Positions 1-9,659 of a stretch of DNA of 64,000 bases are shown here, piece by piece. The stretch is from positions 1 to 64,000 of the forward strand of contig NZ_QTJV01000013.1 in the NCBI RefSeq assembly GCF_003412465.1, read 5' to 3'. Positions within the stretch are counted from its first letter, which is position 1. Each line of letters opens with the position of its first letter. Made by a program: the position numbers and the translations under genes. The notes below the pieces were generated by a model. That model made no database searches. It saw only the letters and a program-made list of their open reading frames with translations, and was not told where the DNA came from. The DNA is from Chitinophaga silvisoli. GTDB taxonomy: Bacteria > Bacteroidota > Bacteroidia > Chitinophagales > Chitinophagaceae.

Positions 1-825
1 AACAACTGGAAGAAGAACTGAGGCAAAGATAATGTCTCTGGTGACGGGTTCATAGATGCCGAGAACCGAATCATTACTCAGGTATTGTGCATTTTGCCCT
101 GTCAATGAACGCAGCATATCACTCAGGTATCGTGGTGACACATTGATCTGGGCGGCCAGCCACTCTACGGTCAGCAGGCCGGCGGTAATGGCTCTTTCAC
201 TTTCGAAATAGCTATCAATCACTTTTTCGACTTTGGATAACAGATCATGACTGACTGTCTTCCGGGTTATAAACTGCCGCTTGTAATAACGGTTGCTGTA
301 ATTCAGCAAGGCTTCGATATGTGCCAGAATAATGTCCTGGCTAAAGTCGTCTATGTTGTGACAGAGCTCGTTTTCGATGTTCTTATATATTGAGAGGATA
401 GTTTGTTTTTCACTATCCGACAGGTGCAGGGCTTCATTGCTTTCATAGGAGAAGAAGCCAAACTTTTTGATATTTTCTCCTAAGGGATGATGTCGGATAA
501 AGTCGGGATGAAAAAGCAGGGTCACACCATAATACTCCATGTCATTGCCGGTAGTAATAAGTTGTTTCGGAGCGGTGAATAACATGGTCCCATCATCAAA
601 ATCGTAGTAATTCTGCCCGTACCCTGTGCGGCCTTTTAGCTTCTTCTTAAAAGAGATATTGTAGAAGTCGAATACGAAAGTCCTGGGTAATTGCTTTTTG
701 CTGGCTACTACCTGGGTATTATCGAAAAGGCTTATAAGGGGGTGCAGGGGCTTCGGTAATTCCAGCAACTGGTGCAGGGCTGAAATTGAATGGATCATAT
801 GAGGTGTGTCCGCTGCCTTCTTCAT
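1..825 (-). pseudogene. AraC-family regulator, C-terminally truncated by a junction near position 82
   Basis: The minus frame opens with ATG at 825 and stays open to the window edge. About 245 residues look like an AraC/XylS regulator: an N-terminal sensing part similar in layout to the AraC gene at 46249-47145 (YYDFDDGTMLFTAPKQL, then LLFHPDF), followed by the first DNA-binding helix-turn-helix (LTVEWLAAQINVSPRYLSDM). The family then needs a second helix-turn-helix of about 50 residues. Instead, after GQNAQY (codon for Y at 82-84) the sequence no longer resembles AraC proteins. On the plus strand the same bases hold the end of another frame, QLEEELRQR with TAA at 30-32. I infer that an insertion replaced the 3' end. 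The gene lies 9 bases downstream of the SDR and is probably co-transcribed. DNA binding is probably lost. Confidence 0.6.
3..32 (+). other. 3' end of an unidentified plus-strand coding frame, possibly a transposase
   Basis: Reading from position 3, the plus strand gives QLEEELRQR followed by TAA (30-32). The charged, coiled-coil-like ending looks like a real protein end, and it sits about 50 bases from the point where the AraC gene loses similarity. A transposase at the right end of an insertion sequence is the simplest explanation, but nothing in these ten codons identifies a family and the rest lies outside the window. Confidence 0.3.
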
Positions 826-834
826 ATACTGAAA

Positions 835-1641
835 TTAAGAATTCTTCTTTAAAAATGCGGTTTCCATAAATTGTCTGAAACCTTCATTACCCAATTGCTC
901 CCGCTGGGCCATGATACCTTTGGCATCTTCACCTGCTATGTAACGCAGCTGTTCTTTGCCATCTGTAGCGGCTTCATACACCACTTCGGCAATTTGTGCT
1001 GCGGTGGAAAACAATGCCCCATCTGCATTTGAAAAGAAACGGCTGAATAGTTCATCGTAAGCCGGATGGGAAGATGTATCGAAGGAACGACTCAGGAAAT
1101 CGGTCTGGATACCACCCGGGGCCACCGTTTTAATACCGACACCGATGCTTTTCAGCTCGTAATACAACCCTTCACTCCAGCCCTCCAGTCCCCATTTAGT
1201 AGCGTGGTAGAGGGAAGAAAAAGGGAATGCTACGAGACCGCCTACAGAAGTGGTGGTGATAAACAAGCCCTTCCTTCTTTCACGGAAGTAAGGAATAAAG
1301 GCCTGGGTGACCCATATGGTGCCTAACAGGTTCGTATTGATCTGTCGCAGGATCTGCTCTGCTGAGGTGGATTCCAGCGGCCCGGACAGGCCATAGCCAG
1401 CATTGTTGAATACCACATCTATATGTCCTGTTGAAAGTGCTTTGGCGACTGTTGCTTTTACATTTGGGATATCGGTAACGTCCAGTTGTAACAAGGTAAT
1501 GTTGTCCAGCTGGTTCAATTCGGTTTCCTTTTCCGGGTGACGCATAGTGGCAATTACCCGCCAGCCTTTTTGCTGAAATAACTTAGCAGTGGCTTTACCC
1601 AGTCCGGAAGATGCACCTGTAATGAAAATTGTATTGCTCAT
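835..1641 (-). CDS. SDR-family oxidoreductase
   Basis: Classical short-chain dehydrogenase/reductase of about 268 residues. The Rossmann glycine motif is at the N terminus (TGASSGLGKA), followed by NNAGYG and the catalytic YxxxK as YHATKWG, with the upstream active-site serine in TTTSVGG. These enzymes reduce or oxidise small carbonyl compounds with NAD(P)H; the substrate cannot be read from the sequence. I chose the start MSNTIFITG at 1641 because the family begins a few residues before the glycine motif; an upstream ATG at 1677 would add twelve unrelated residues. The truncated AraC gene follows after 9 bases on the same strand, so the two probably formed a regulator-oxidoreductase unit. 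Confidence 0.85.
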   Translation of the reverse strand: MSNTIFITGASSGLGKATAKLFQQKGWRVIATMRHPEKETELNQLDNITLLQLDVTDIPNVKATVAKALSTGHIDVVFNNAGYGLSGPLESTSAEQILRQINTNLLGTIWVTQAFIPYFRERRKGLFITTTSVGGLVAFPFSSLYHATKWGLEGWSEGLYYELKSIGVGIKTVAPGGIQTDFLSRSFDTSSHPAYDELFSRFFSNADGALFSTAAQIAEVVYEAATDGKEQLRYIAGEDAKGIMAQREQLGNEGFRQFMETAFLKKNS

Positions 1642-2225
1642 GTTGATGATGTTTACAACACAAAATTCGTTCAGCACGGGTAACCCGAAGTATCCATATT
1701 GAGTCTTATTGTGTTCAAAATGACATAACAGCGGTCCGGGGACGGAAAGTTTGCCTTATAGAAGATCCATCCTGGTTAAAGGGATCCTCCCCTATTTGTC
1801 CCTACCAATTATTGCCAGCCTATCCCCCACTCCAAAAAGACTTGTTAAAATTTGCAAATAACATGTCATTATCTGTCCATGATAAACCTTAGGTCTTGAG
1901 TAAGTTAGCGTATTGTATTAAAAGGCTAGTGTCAATTTAAACCTATTAGTAGAAAACTAACCAGCATTTAGAAAATATACCTGGAACATACGCTTGTGGC
2001 ATTTCGAATTAAAAGTTTCATTTTAATAGTATTACTCAATGTAAGGGTATTATCCCCTTACACATACAGCTGGTCTGCATTGTAGTAGTTATTGACAAAA
2101 CTATTTTCTGCCTGTTTACCGCAGCTACTGCGTAGACAGAGGTGGCTGTTGTATGCGTAAGAATGAGTATGCGTAAACATTACCGCATTCGTATTCAGAC
2201 TGTGTACCTTACCTCAACTCATATT
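1642..2225. other. Intergenic region upstream of SusC; no gene seen
   Basis: This 584-base stretch separates the divergent SDR and SusC genes. I see no credible coding frame. The only structured element is the palindrome at 2040-2062, listed separately. It must hold the promoters of both operons, but I could not place a convincing Bacteroidota -33/-7 pair. Confidence 0.5.
2040..2062. promoter_or_regulatory. Palindrome in the SusC leader region
   Basis: TGTAAGGG (2040-2047) and CCCTTACA (2055-2062) are perfect complementary arms separated by 7 bases, about 165 bases before the SusC start. It could be an operator or a leader hairpin; no T-tract follows, so a terminator is unlikely. Confidence 0.3.
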
Positions 2226-5200
2226 ATGAAAAAACATGTAATTAATCTGTACATCTCAACACTGCTATGCATTTGTTTTAGCGCTTACAGTGGACATTTG
2301 CAGGCACAGGGACAACCTGCAAAAGACACAGGTTTTATAACCGGTAAAGTTGTCACTGATGAAAGTGTACCTATACCCGGTGCCACTGTTCAATTATTGA
2401 ATAGCAAGCATGTCACCAATACGAATGAAAACGGTGTATTCCGTATCCGTCGTACGAACAACGATTCTGCCATCCAGATTTCCCATGTCGGCTATCTCAC
2501 GCTGGTAGTGCCTGTCAGCGGAGCAGGGAGCATCGTTCTGAAGACGGCTTCCAGCGATATGAACGAAGTAGTCGTTGTGGGATATGGTAAACAAAAGAAG
2601 ATTTCCCTGACAGGTGCCATTGCCTCTGTAGGTACAAAGGAGCTGAAGCAAAGTCCTGTAGCCAACTTAAGTAATGCCCTTGCCGGACGTTTACCCGGTC
2701 TCGTAACCCTGCAAAACAGCGGTGAACCCGGCTATGATGCATCATCACTCTGGATCAGAGGTATGGCCACTTTTACTGGTAGCCAGAATCCACTTATCCT
2801 GGTGGATGGAGTAGAACGTGCATTCTCTGGTATTGATGCCAACGAAGTAGAAAGCATTTCTATATTAAAAGATGCCTCCTCTACTGCCGTGTACGGGGTG
2901 CGGGGTGCAAACGGGGTCATATTAGTCACCACCAAAAGGGGCATGAAGTCAAAGCCACAGATCAACTTTACCCTGCAGGGAGGGATCCAGGAACCAACAA
3001 GATTGCCTGAATATCTCGATTCTTATGATGCATTGAAATTATACCGTGAAGCGCTGATCAACGATGGTCAGAATTATGCTATGTATACCGATGAATACCT
3101 GAATAAATTCAGGGACAGATCGCATCCTGCTTACAAATATTTATATCCGGATGTAAACTGGCTGCATGAACTGCTGAAACCAACTGCCCCTATGTATTCG
3201 GGTAACTTAAACGTATCCGGGGGTAATGACTTTGTGCGCTACTTTACCTCTATCTCTTATCTCAGGCAAAGTGGTTTATACAAATATGCTAACTTATCGG
3301 ATTATAATATCCAGGCCCTTAACAACAAGTATAACTTCCGCTCAAATATTGACCTGAACATCACCAAAGATCTGACGATGGAACTGAACCTCGGCCAGAT
3401 CGTATATGATAATAACTATCCAAACGTAGGTGCTTCTGCACTTTTCGCAGATATGCAGGCCATCCCCCCGTACCTGTACCCGATGCAAAATCCGGATGGA
3501 TCTGTTGCCTATCAGTCTGCCAAACCTTACAACCCCTTTGGCCGATTAACGCAGGGAGGTTACCAGCGTAATTTCCAAAATACACTGCAAGCCACCACCG
3601 GGTTCAAGCTCAACCTGCCCTGGATCACCAAAGGCTTAAGTACCCGGGTAAGACTCTCATTTGACTCCTACAATTACAGGAATATAACCAGATCTAAATC
3701 CTACTACACATATAAATGGTCTATAGCTGATGATCAGGCTACAGACCTTTCTACCGGTACCTATACAAAGGTGACCGATGGTTCCAATAACCTGAGCTAT
3801 GATGTGGCGGCTAACAGTAACCGCCGTACACAGCTGGAAGCTTATCTGAACTATGACCGCACTTTCGGTAAACATGCCGTTACGGCCATGGCGCTTTATC
3901 AGCAACAAACTTTTTTTGACGCGGTGGGATCCAATGACGCTATCAACGGTCTTCCTTATAAATATAACGGGTTAATAGGCAGGGTAACATACGCATATAA
4001 CAGTAAAATATTCGGAGAGGTAAACTTTGGCTATAACGGGTCTGAAAACTTTCCGGCGGGTAGACGTTATGACCTGTTCCCGGCCGTTTCTGCGAGTTAT
4101 GTTATTTCCGAAGAACCATTCTTTAAAAATCACGTACCGCTCATCAACCTGTTGAAGATCCGTGCATCGGCAGGTACTGTCGGAAATGACAAGATCGGTG
4201 GGCAGCGCTTCCTGTACCAGAGCACCTGGTCATTAGGTGGTACCGGTTACCAGTTTGGACGTAACCACGATGGCTCCTCATTTGGTGGGGTGTTGGAAGA
4301 CAGGACGGGCAATATGGAAGTGACCTGGGAAAAAGCCAACAAATACAACGCAGGTATAGACCTGGAGATGTTTGGTAGCGCCCTCTCCATATCAGGCGAT
4401 GCGTTCTATGAATTAAGAAGTGATATCCTGGCTACTCCGGGCACCATTCCAAGTATGATCGGTATTACCAATTTACCCTATGTCAACCTGGGTAAGGTTC
4501 AAAACAAGGGATTTGAGCTCACTATGGAATACCGTAAGAACTACCGTAAATACGGGTATTTCCTGAAAGCCAATTTTTCGTATAACGTGAACCGTATTAT
4601 TGCCATGGACGAGCCTTCTTTTGACGGCCATACTTACCAGCGGCATACCGGGCGTGCGATCGATGATCAATATGGATATGTGGCGCTCGGCCTGTTCCAG
4701 TCACAGGATGATATTAATAAAAGTCCGGACCAGTCTTCGTTTGGCACCGTGCAGCCAGGTGACCTGAAATACAAGGATATGAATGCAGACGGCGTGGTAA
4801 ACTCGCTGGACCAGACCTACCTGGGCAAGCGCTCAGTTCCTTACAAGATCGCAGGTATTGCATTGGGTGGTAATTTCCATTCTTTTGACGTGAGCATCCT
4901 TTTCCAGGGCGGATTTGGTGGGCATACCTGGTTTACCGGACCGCGTATGTGGCCTTTCTCCGGCGATGCGGGTGTATTGTCTGACATTAAGGACAACTAC
5001 TGGACACCTGAAAATACAAATGCAAAGTATCCAAGATTGTCTTATGCAGCGAATCAGAACAATGATCAGAACTCAAGCTGGTGGTTGTACAATTCAAACT
5101 ACCTGCGACTGAAAAATTTAGAAATCGGGTATACCCTTCCTAACGCTACTTCCCGCCTGGTGGGTATCCGGAATTTAAGACTTTTCGTAAATGGTCTGAA

Positions 5201-5309
5201 CCTGGTTACCTGGGATAAGATTAAAATCTTCGATCCGGAAACGCCTAATGATTCAGGAAACTATCCCCAGATGCGTGTTTACAACGCAGGTTTGACCGTA
5301 GGATTATAA
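2226..5309 (+). CDS. SusC/RagA-family TonB-linked outer membrane transporter
   Basis: A 1027-residue outer-membrane receptor that imports oligosaccharides or similar nutrients with energy from TonB. After a signal peptide (MKKHVINLYISTLL to HLQAQ) comes a carboxypeptidase-D-like domain (ITGKVVTDESVPIPGATV), the TonB-box region NEVVVVGYGKQKK, a plug domain (LAGRLPGL, WIRGMATF, ILVDGVER, ILKDASSTAVYGVRGANG) and a 22-strand-type barrel. There is no STN domain, so it is not built to signal to an anti-sigma factor, unlike the SusC at 11672. I chose ATG 2226 because it starts the signal peptide; the frame is open upstream to 2142. It is followed at once by its SusD partner. The substrate is unknown; no glycoside hydrolase is adjacent. 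Confidence 0.93.
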   Translation: MKKHVINLYISTLLCICFSAYSGHLQAQGQPAKDTGFITGKVVTDESVPIPGATVQLLNSKHVTNTNENGVFRIRRTNNDSAIQISHVGYLTLVVPVSGAGSIVLKTASSDMNEVVVVGYGKQKKISLTGAIASVGTKELKQSPVANLSNALAGRLPGLVTLQNSGEPGYDASSLWIRGMATFTGSQNPLILVDGVERAFSGIDANEVESISILKDASSTAVYGVRGANGVILVTTKRGMKSKPQINFTLQGGIQEPTRLPEYLDSYDALKLYREALINDGQNYAMYTDEYLNKFRDRSHPAYKYLYPDVNWLHELLKPTAPMYSGNLNVSGGNDFVRYFTSISYLRQSGLYKYANLSDYNIQALNNKYNFRSNIDLNITKDLTMELNLGQIVYDNNYPNVGASALFADMQAIPPYLYPMQNPDGSVAYQSAKPYNPFGRLTQGGYQRNFQNTLQATTGFKLNLPWITKGLSTRVRLSFDSYNYRNITRSKSYYTYKWSIADDQATDLSTGTYTKVTDGSNNLSYDVAANSNRRTQLEAYLNYDRTFGKHAVTAMALYQQQTFFDAVGSNDAINGLPYKYNGLIGRVTYAYNSKIFGEVNFGYNGSENFPAGRRYDLFPAVSASYVISEEPFFKNHVPLINLLKIRASAGTVGNDKIGGQRFLYQSTWSLGGTGYQFGRNHDGSSFGGVLEDRTGNMEVTWEKANKYNAGIDLEMFGSALSISGDAFYELRSDILATPGTIPSMIGITNLPYVNLGKVQNKGFELTMEYRKNYRKYGYFLKANFSYNVNRIIAMDEPSFDGHTYQRHTGRAIDDQYGYVALGLFQSQDDINKSPDQSSFGTVQPGDLKYKDMNADGVVNSLDQTYLGKRSVPYKIAGIALGGNFHSFDVSILFQGGFGGHTWFTGPRMWPFSGDAGVLSDIKDNYWTPENTNAKYPRLSYAANQNNDQNSSWWLYNSNYLRLKNLEIGYTLPNATSRLVGIRNLRLFVNGLNLVTWDKIKIFDPETPNDSGNYPQMRVYNAGLTVGL

Positions 5310-5335
5310 TGCTGTATGAATTAAACACAAACATT

Positions 5336-7222
5336 ATGAATAAACTAACATATATATACAGGAGTCTGGTGACTGCGGCCATCGTTACCATCTTTATAGC
5401 CGCGTCTTCCTGTAAAAAATTCCTCGATGTAGTGCCTTCCGAACTGGTGACATCAGACCAGGTATGGGGCAATATTAATAATGCCAACGGTGTATTGGCG
5501 AATTTATATTCCAAGATGCCCGGATCACTTGCCGATGGCTGGACAGATGAGATATGTGCAGCAACGGATGAATGTTATCATCACTGGGGAGCCGGTTTTT
5601 ATCCTCTTTATTACAATACCGGTGCCTGGAATGCGGCAAATAACCCATACGATATATGGGCGGATGCTTACCAGAAAATCCGTCAGTGTAACCTGTTCCT
5701 GGAGAATATAGACAATGTACCTGTGCCGGAGAATCAGCAATCTTATTACGCAACAGTATTGCCCCGGTACAAAGCAGAGGCTAGGGTATTACGTGCATTT
5801 TTCTATTTTGATCTCTTCAGGCGCTATGGTGCGGTACCAGTATTAACCCGCTCGTATGCCGCATCAGAAGCATCGGAGATGCAGATGCCCAGGACACCGG
5901 TAGATTCAGTAGTGAATTTCATAGCAAGAGAATGTGAGGAAGCTGCAGAACTATTGCCTGTCAGCTATGCAGATGGGGACCTGGGGCGCATTAGCAAAGG
6001 TGGCGCGCTCGCATTGGCGACCCGGACACTTGCATATGCTGCGAGCCCTTTATTCAATGGTAATCCTTTGTACAAGGACATCAAAAATCCCGATGGTACA
6101 CCGCTGTTTAGCCAGATGGCAGATAAGGAGAAATGGAAAAGAGCGGCAGACGAAGCACAGAAGGTGCTTAACCTGAACCTTTATACGTTAAATACCGTAG
6201 CTGGTGATCCGATTAACAGTTACTCCAGGGTATTTAATACCCGTAACTGGGACGAAATAATTATAGCCAAACAACAGAATAACAGCAAGAATATAGAAAA
6301 TGAATGCCTGCCATATGGCGGCTGGTTTGGGGGTTGGGGAAAGTATAGCATCCTCCAGGAGTTTGTGGATGCTTACGAGATGAACAACGGATATCCAATA
6401 AATGACCCGTCGTCAGGATATGATTCTGTAGGTACCTGGTCTGGCGATATCTTTGGTGCTGATGGTTATAGTGAAAATGTGCATTTCGATAATATTTCTA
6501 AAATGTACAAAAACCGTGACCCGAGGTTTTATGCGACCGTGACTTTCCAGGGTAGTAAATGGGCGATTGGTCATACGGCCAATACACCGGTATGGATGTC
6601 ATGGTGGGGCTCTAATGGCGGAACATCACAGGGCTGGCCAAAATCAACCGGTACCTACCCCGTGTCTGGTTATAATCCCCGCAAATGGATTTCCCCCGAT
6701 GTGGATATGCTCAATTACTGGACATCCCCTGATGCGAAACGGAATGATCCTGTGATACGCCTCCCGGAAATTTATCTCATTTATGCAGAAGCATTGAACG
6801 AATATAACCAGGGGCCAACGGCTGAAGCTTTTAACGCCATCAATAAAGTGCGTGCGAGGGTCAATATGCCGGCATTGCCAATCATAGCTGACGACAATAC
6901 CCTTGCTGGTTTCAGAGCGCGGGTGCAAAATGAAAACAGGGTTGAGTTTGCCTTTGAGTCACATAGGTTCTGGGATGTAAGGCGCTGGCTGATCGGTACA
7001 ATTGTAGACAACGGACCGGTGCATGGATTAAATGCACGGCCTACCACACAGGAATTGCAATCCTCTGGATTTGATGTAAATAGTAAAGAAGCCGGCTTGT
7101 CCGTGTTTTACAAACGCGTGGTTATACAAACACGTGTATTTCAACCTAAACATTACCTTTTCCCAATACCTCAAACGGAGATAGAAGTAAATCATCAATT
7201 AGTACAAAATTATGGTTGGTAA
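5336..7222 (+). CDS. SusD/RagB-family nutrient-binding outer membrane lipoprotein
   Basis: Surface lipoprotein of about 628 residues that caps the SusC barrel and captures ligand. It has a lipoprotein signal (start MNKLTYIY, lipobox ASSC then KKFLDVVPSE), an N-terminal TPR-like helical part (YQKIRQCNLFLENI, EARVLRAFFYFDLFRRYG) and a C-terminal family block (RLPEIYLIYAEALNEY, NKVRARVNMPAL, ENRVEFAFESHRFWDVRRW), ending with FPIPQTEIEVN. A TAATG overlap with susC would allow a start at 5309, but that adds nine residues in front of the signal peptide, so I prefer 5336. It forms an operon with the preceding SusC. Confidence 0.93.
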   Translation: MNKLTYIYRSLVTAAIVTIFIAASSCKKFLDVVPSELVTSDQVWGNINNANGVLANLYSKMPGSLADGWTDEICAATDECYHHWGAGFYPLYYNTGAWNAANNPYDIWADAYQKIRQCNLFLENIDNVPVPENQQSYYATVLPRYKAEARVLRAFFYFDLFRRYGAVPVLTRSYAASEASEMQMPRTPVDSVVNFIARECEEAAELLPVSYADGDLGRISKGGALALATRTLAYAASPLFNGNPLYKDIKNPDGTPLFSQMADKEKWKRAADEAQKVLNLNLYTLNTVAGDPINSYSRVFNTRNWDEIIIAKQQNNSKNIENECLPYGGWFGGWGKYSILQEFVDAYEMNNGYPINDPSSGYDSVGTWSGDIFGADGYSENVHFDNISKMYKNRDPRFYATVTFQGSKWAIGHTANTPVWMSWWGSNGGTSQGWPKSTGTYPVSGYNPRKWISPDVDMLNYWTSPDAKRNDPVIRLPEIYLIYAEALNEYNQGPTAEAFNAINKVRARVNMPALPIIADDNTLAGFRARVQNENRVEFAFESHRFWDVRRWLIGTIVDNGPVHGLNARPTTQELQSSGFDVNSKEAGLSVFYKRVVIQTRVFQPKHYLFPIPQTEIEVNHQLVQNYGW

Positions 7223-7327
7223 AGATGACATGTTAACCAGATTTGAAAGTATGATAAGCGGCAGTGGTATTTATTCATAAACATCCTGCCGGACAATGAA
7301 TCTGTTTACATTTTGATGTTAAAGAAT

Positions 7328-7359
7328 GGCCGGTGCATGTCTATGCACCGGCCGTTTTA
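7328..7359 (+). terminator. Intrinsic terminator after the susCD pair
   Basis: GGCCGGTGCAT (7328-7338) and ATGCACCGGCC (7343-7353) form an 11-bp perfect stem with a 4-base loop, followed by GTTTTAG. It lies between the plus-strand SusD and the convergent minus-strand lipoprotein, about 105 bases past the SusD stop. Confidence 0.8.
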
Positions 7360-7441
7360 GTTAACTGAATACAACCAGGTAGGAGTAATTTATTACAAAG
7401 TCACATGTACAGTTTGACGGAAAAGCTCATTCCTTTATTTA

Positions 7442-9310
7442 TTAATTGGTAATACTGACATTAAAAGTAAAGGTCGCCTTCGCCTGCTTACCTCCTGCAT
7501 TTGTGTACACCAAAGCCTGTGAAATCCTGAATGTATCCCCAACCTTTACATGTCCAGGGTATTCTCCTATTGTAAATTGAAAATTCTTTTCATTGAATTC
7601 ACTATATACCATTGCATTTGTTCCCCAGGCAATCACGTTTCCACTGGCATCAAACCAATGCCCGTATCCGTTTGCAGTGGTAGTTCCATTTAATTGGCCA
7701 TTGGCCTCAATTGCATAGAATTTAATACTGCTACCCATGTTTGCTGTAATATCATCACGGTTCAATTGAAATGCATTGATGAGCTTAGGCAGGTCGCCGT
7801 TATTTAAGTCAACAACAGTATAATTGTAATTAACAGGATCATTTTTTACTGAAACATTGTAGGTGAAGGCAATATCAGTTGGATCGGTGTTACCACCCTC
7901 ATTTAAATAAGCGTATACATTTGTATTCCCAAACTTTACATTATAAGGCCATTGTTCATCATTGGCGTTATTATTGTCCCAGGCATGCTGATTATAAACG
8001 GAAGGGGCACCGGTAACGACAAACCAGAGCCGTGCACAATCTGCCGGCACTGTAAATGCTGCAGTATCTGTTATTTTTTTATACATGGTGCTATAGACCC
8101 TCGTCCCATTATTTAGCAATGCAACAAAACCATATCTGTATCCTGCAAGACTGGCGTTGACAGTGTTATAGCCTGTCGCATTGGGAATACCTTTAAATGC
8201 AGCAGAAATATTGGTACCTGCCTGTGGCACATTCAGCGGAAGAGCATTGTAACCGGTTGTCTGTGGACAAAACCCGGGATCTGGCTGAAAGGAACCGTCT
8301 GATTGCCTGCTCACTTTATAAGATTGGGCACCTATATAATTTTTGCCACCATCACGGATATCGTCAATGTCCCAGGTGACTAAACGTGAACTGGCATCAT
8401 AGATCTCATCATTAAACTGTTCGTTGGAAATATTGGCCAGTCGCTGGTAAGTTTGCACTGCATCTTCTGAAGCCTGAGATTGCCGCCATAATTTGGCGAT
8501 AAAATCCAGTCCTCGTTTTTGTGTCCAGTAGTGATGAATAAAATAGCTGGAATAACGGTAATCTTCGTGCAGGATGTGTTTATTGTAGTTATCCAGGTAA
8601 CCACCCAGCCATCCGCCGAATACATCGTCAGGATACAGTTTGAATGCCTGCCACTGTGCGCATTGCTCCCAAAAAGTATTCCCTCCGTCACCTCCATAAC
8701 CCCAGCGGTAGCCATGGCTGGTACCCAAATCACAGCTCACCTGGTATTGAAAACAGTGCCCTACTTCATGTGCGAGGGTAGCATTTACCGGTTGGCAAGT
8801 CTGGGGACTAATCCATAATGCCCCTATGATATCATCATAACCCAGTCCGGTAGCCAGCCAGTCATCCTGGTGGTATAAAAATATCATCATCTTATACTTT
8901 TCCAGGTACGATGTTTTGTTGCCTATAACGGCAAATTTCAAGGTATCAACGTAATAATGATAGAATTTCTCCGCCTTTGCAAGCAGGTCATCGATGTCTA
9001 CCCGGTATTTTTCAGGGACATTGGAAGACGAGGGTAAGTCTGTTCCATACCCCTGCGCCCAGAATAAAATAAAATGGTCTGACTGTTTGGACCGCGAAAG
9101 GCTCCATTCACTGGCTGCGGAGTTCCAGTCCATATTAGCCATTTCTTTCGGCTTGTACAATCCTAGCTTTACAGGAGCTATAGTAGAAGAATCAAGGGAT
9201 GATTTTTGCGGCACAGCCTCTTTTTTGCAGGCAGTTGACAGTAAAAATAACGACAACAATAAGACAGCTGCGCGTCCGGTCAATAGACGGGGAGATACAT
9301 TGTTAGACAT
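7442..9310 (-). CDS. Secreted lipoprotein with HExxH motif, DUF6055/DUF4859-like
   Basis: A 622-residue exported lipoprotein (signal peptide ending LLSTAC then KKEA). The N-terminal half (about 50-330) resembles the DUF6055 family and holds a zinc-metalloprotease-like motif, HEVGH (H181, E182, H185), within LAHEVGHCFQYQ. The C-terminal part (about 470-620) resembles DUF4859, a beta-rich domain common in Bacteroidota surface proteins (GYGHWFDASGNVIAWG). Family names are from memory of sequence style, not from a search. A surface peptidase or glycan-binding role is inferred. The gene faces the susCD operon convergently. Its 5' region (9311-9659) separates it from the sigma factor gene, so it is probably transcribed alone. 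Confidence 0.75.
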   Translation of the reverse strand: MSNNVSPRLLTGRAAVLLLSLFLLSTACKKEAVPQKSSLDSSTIAPVKLGLYKPKEMANMDWNSAASEWSLSRSKQSDHFILFWAQGYGTDLPSSSNVPEKYRVDIDDLLAKAEKFYHYYVDTLKFAVIGNKTSYLEKYKMMIFLYHQDDWLATGLGYDDIIGALWISPQTCQPVNATLAHEVGHCFQYQVSCDLGTSHGYRWGYGGDGGNTFWEQCAQWQAFKLYPDDVFGGWLGGYLDNYNKHILHEDYRYSSYFIHHYWTQKRGLDFIAKLWRQSQASEDAVQTYQRLANISNEQFNDEIYDASSRLVTWDIDDIRDGGKNYIGAQSYKVSRQSDGSFQPDPGFCPQTTGYNALPLNVPQAGTNISAAFKGIPNATGYNTVNASLAGYRYGFVALLNNGTRVYSTMYKKITDTAAFTVPADCARLWFVVTGAPSVYNQHAWDNNNANDEQWPYNVKFGNTNVYAYLNEGGNTDPTDIAFTYNVSVKNDPVNYNYTVVDLNNGDLPKLINAFQLNRDDITANMGSSIKFYAIEANGQLNGTTTANGYGHWFDASGNVIAWGTNAMVYSEFNEKNFQFTIGEYPGHVKVGDTFRISQALVYTNAGGKQAKATFTFNVSITN

Positions 9311-9659
9311 GACGACTATATTTTGGTAATTAATGAAAGTTGCTGACAGTATTGATTTGCATAAGACGTATACCTGTCTTATTAGAAAATGTTATTGCAA
9401 AGTATCCAGGCTGACAATGAGATCAGCGGGTGTTGCTACAATAGTATTTGTGGTGGATCTAAAGGGCCGTTTTTCAATGTGCGTGTTATTCCTTACAGCT
9501 CTCTTTATTCTTTAAGTGAAAATGATTAAAAAGAAAGGTTTTTCATTCTTATATTTTGGCTGTATGTGTTCAGATTTTAGCTAATAGTTTTGAGCTGGCA
9601 TATGATCGATTGTCACTGAGAGTGGGCAATGCTCTGATCATTTTGAGGTTCTGTAATTA
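9311..9659. other. Intergenic region; no gene seen
   Basis: 349 bases between the lipoprotein start and the sigma factor stop. A short palindrome, ATAAGAC (9361-9367) and GTCTTAT (9376-9382), lies about 50 bases before the lipoprotein start and may be an operator. No coding frame is convincing. Confidence 0.4.

Noticed and set aside
5309..5335. TAATG coupling as the SusD start
   Set aside because: It would put nine residues before a standard lipoprotein signal; ATG 5336 is better.
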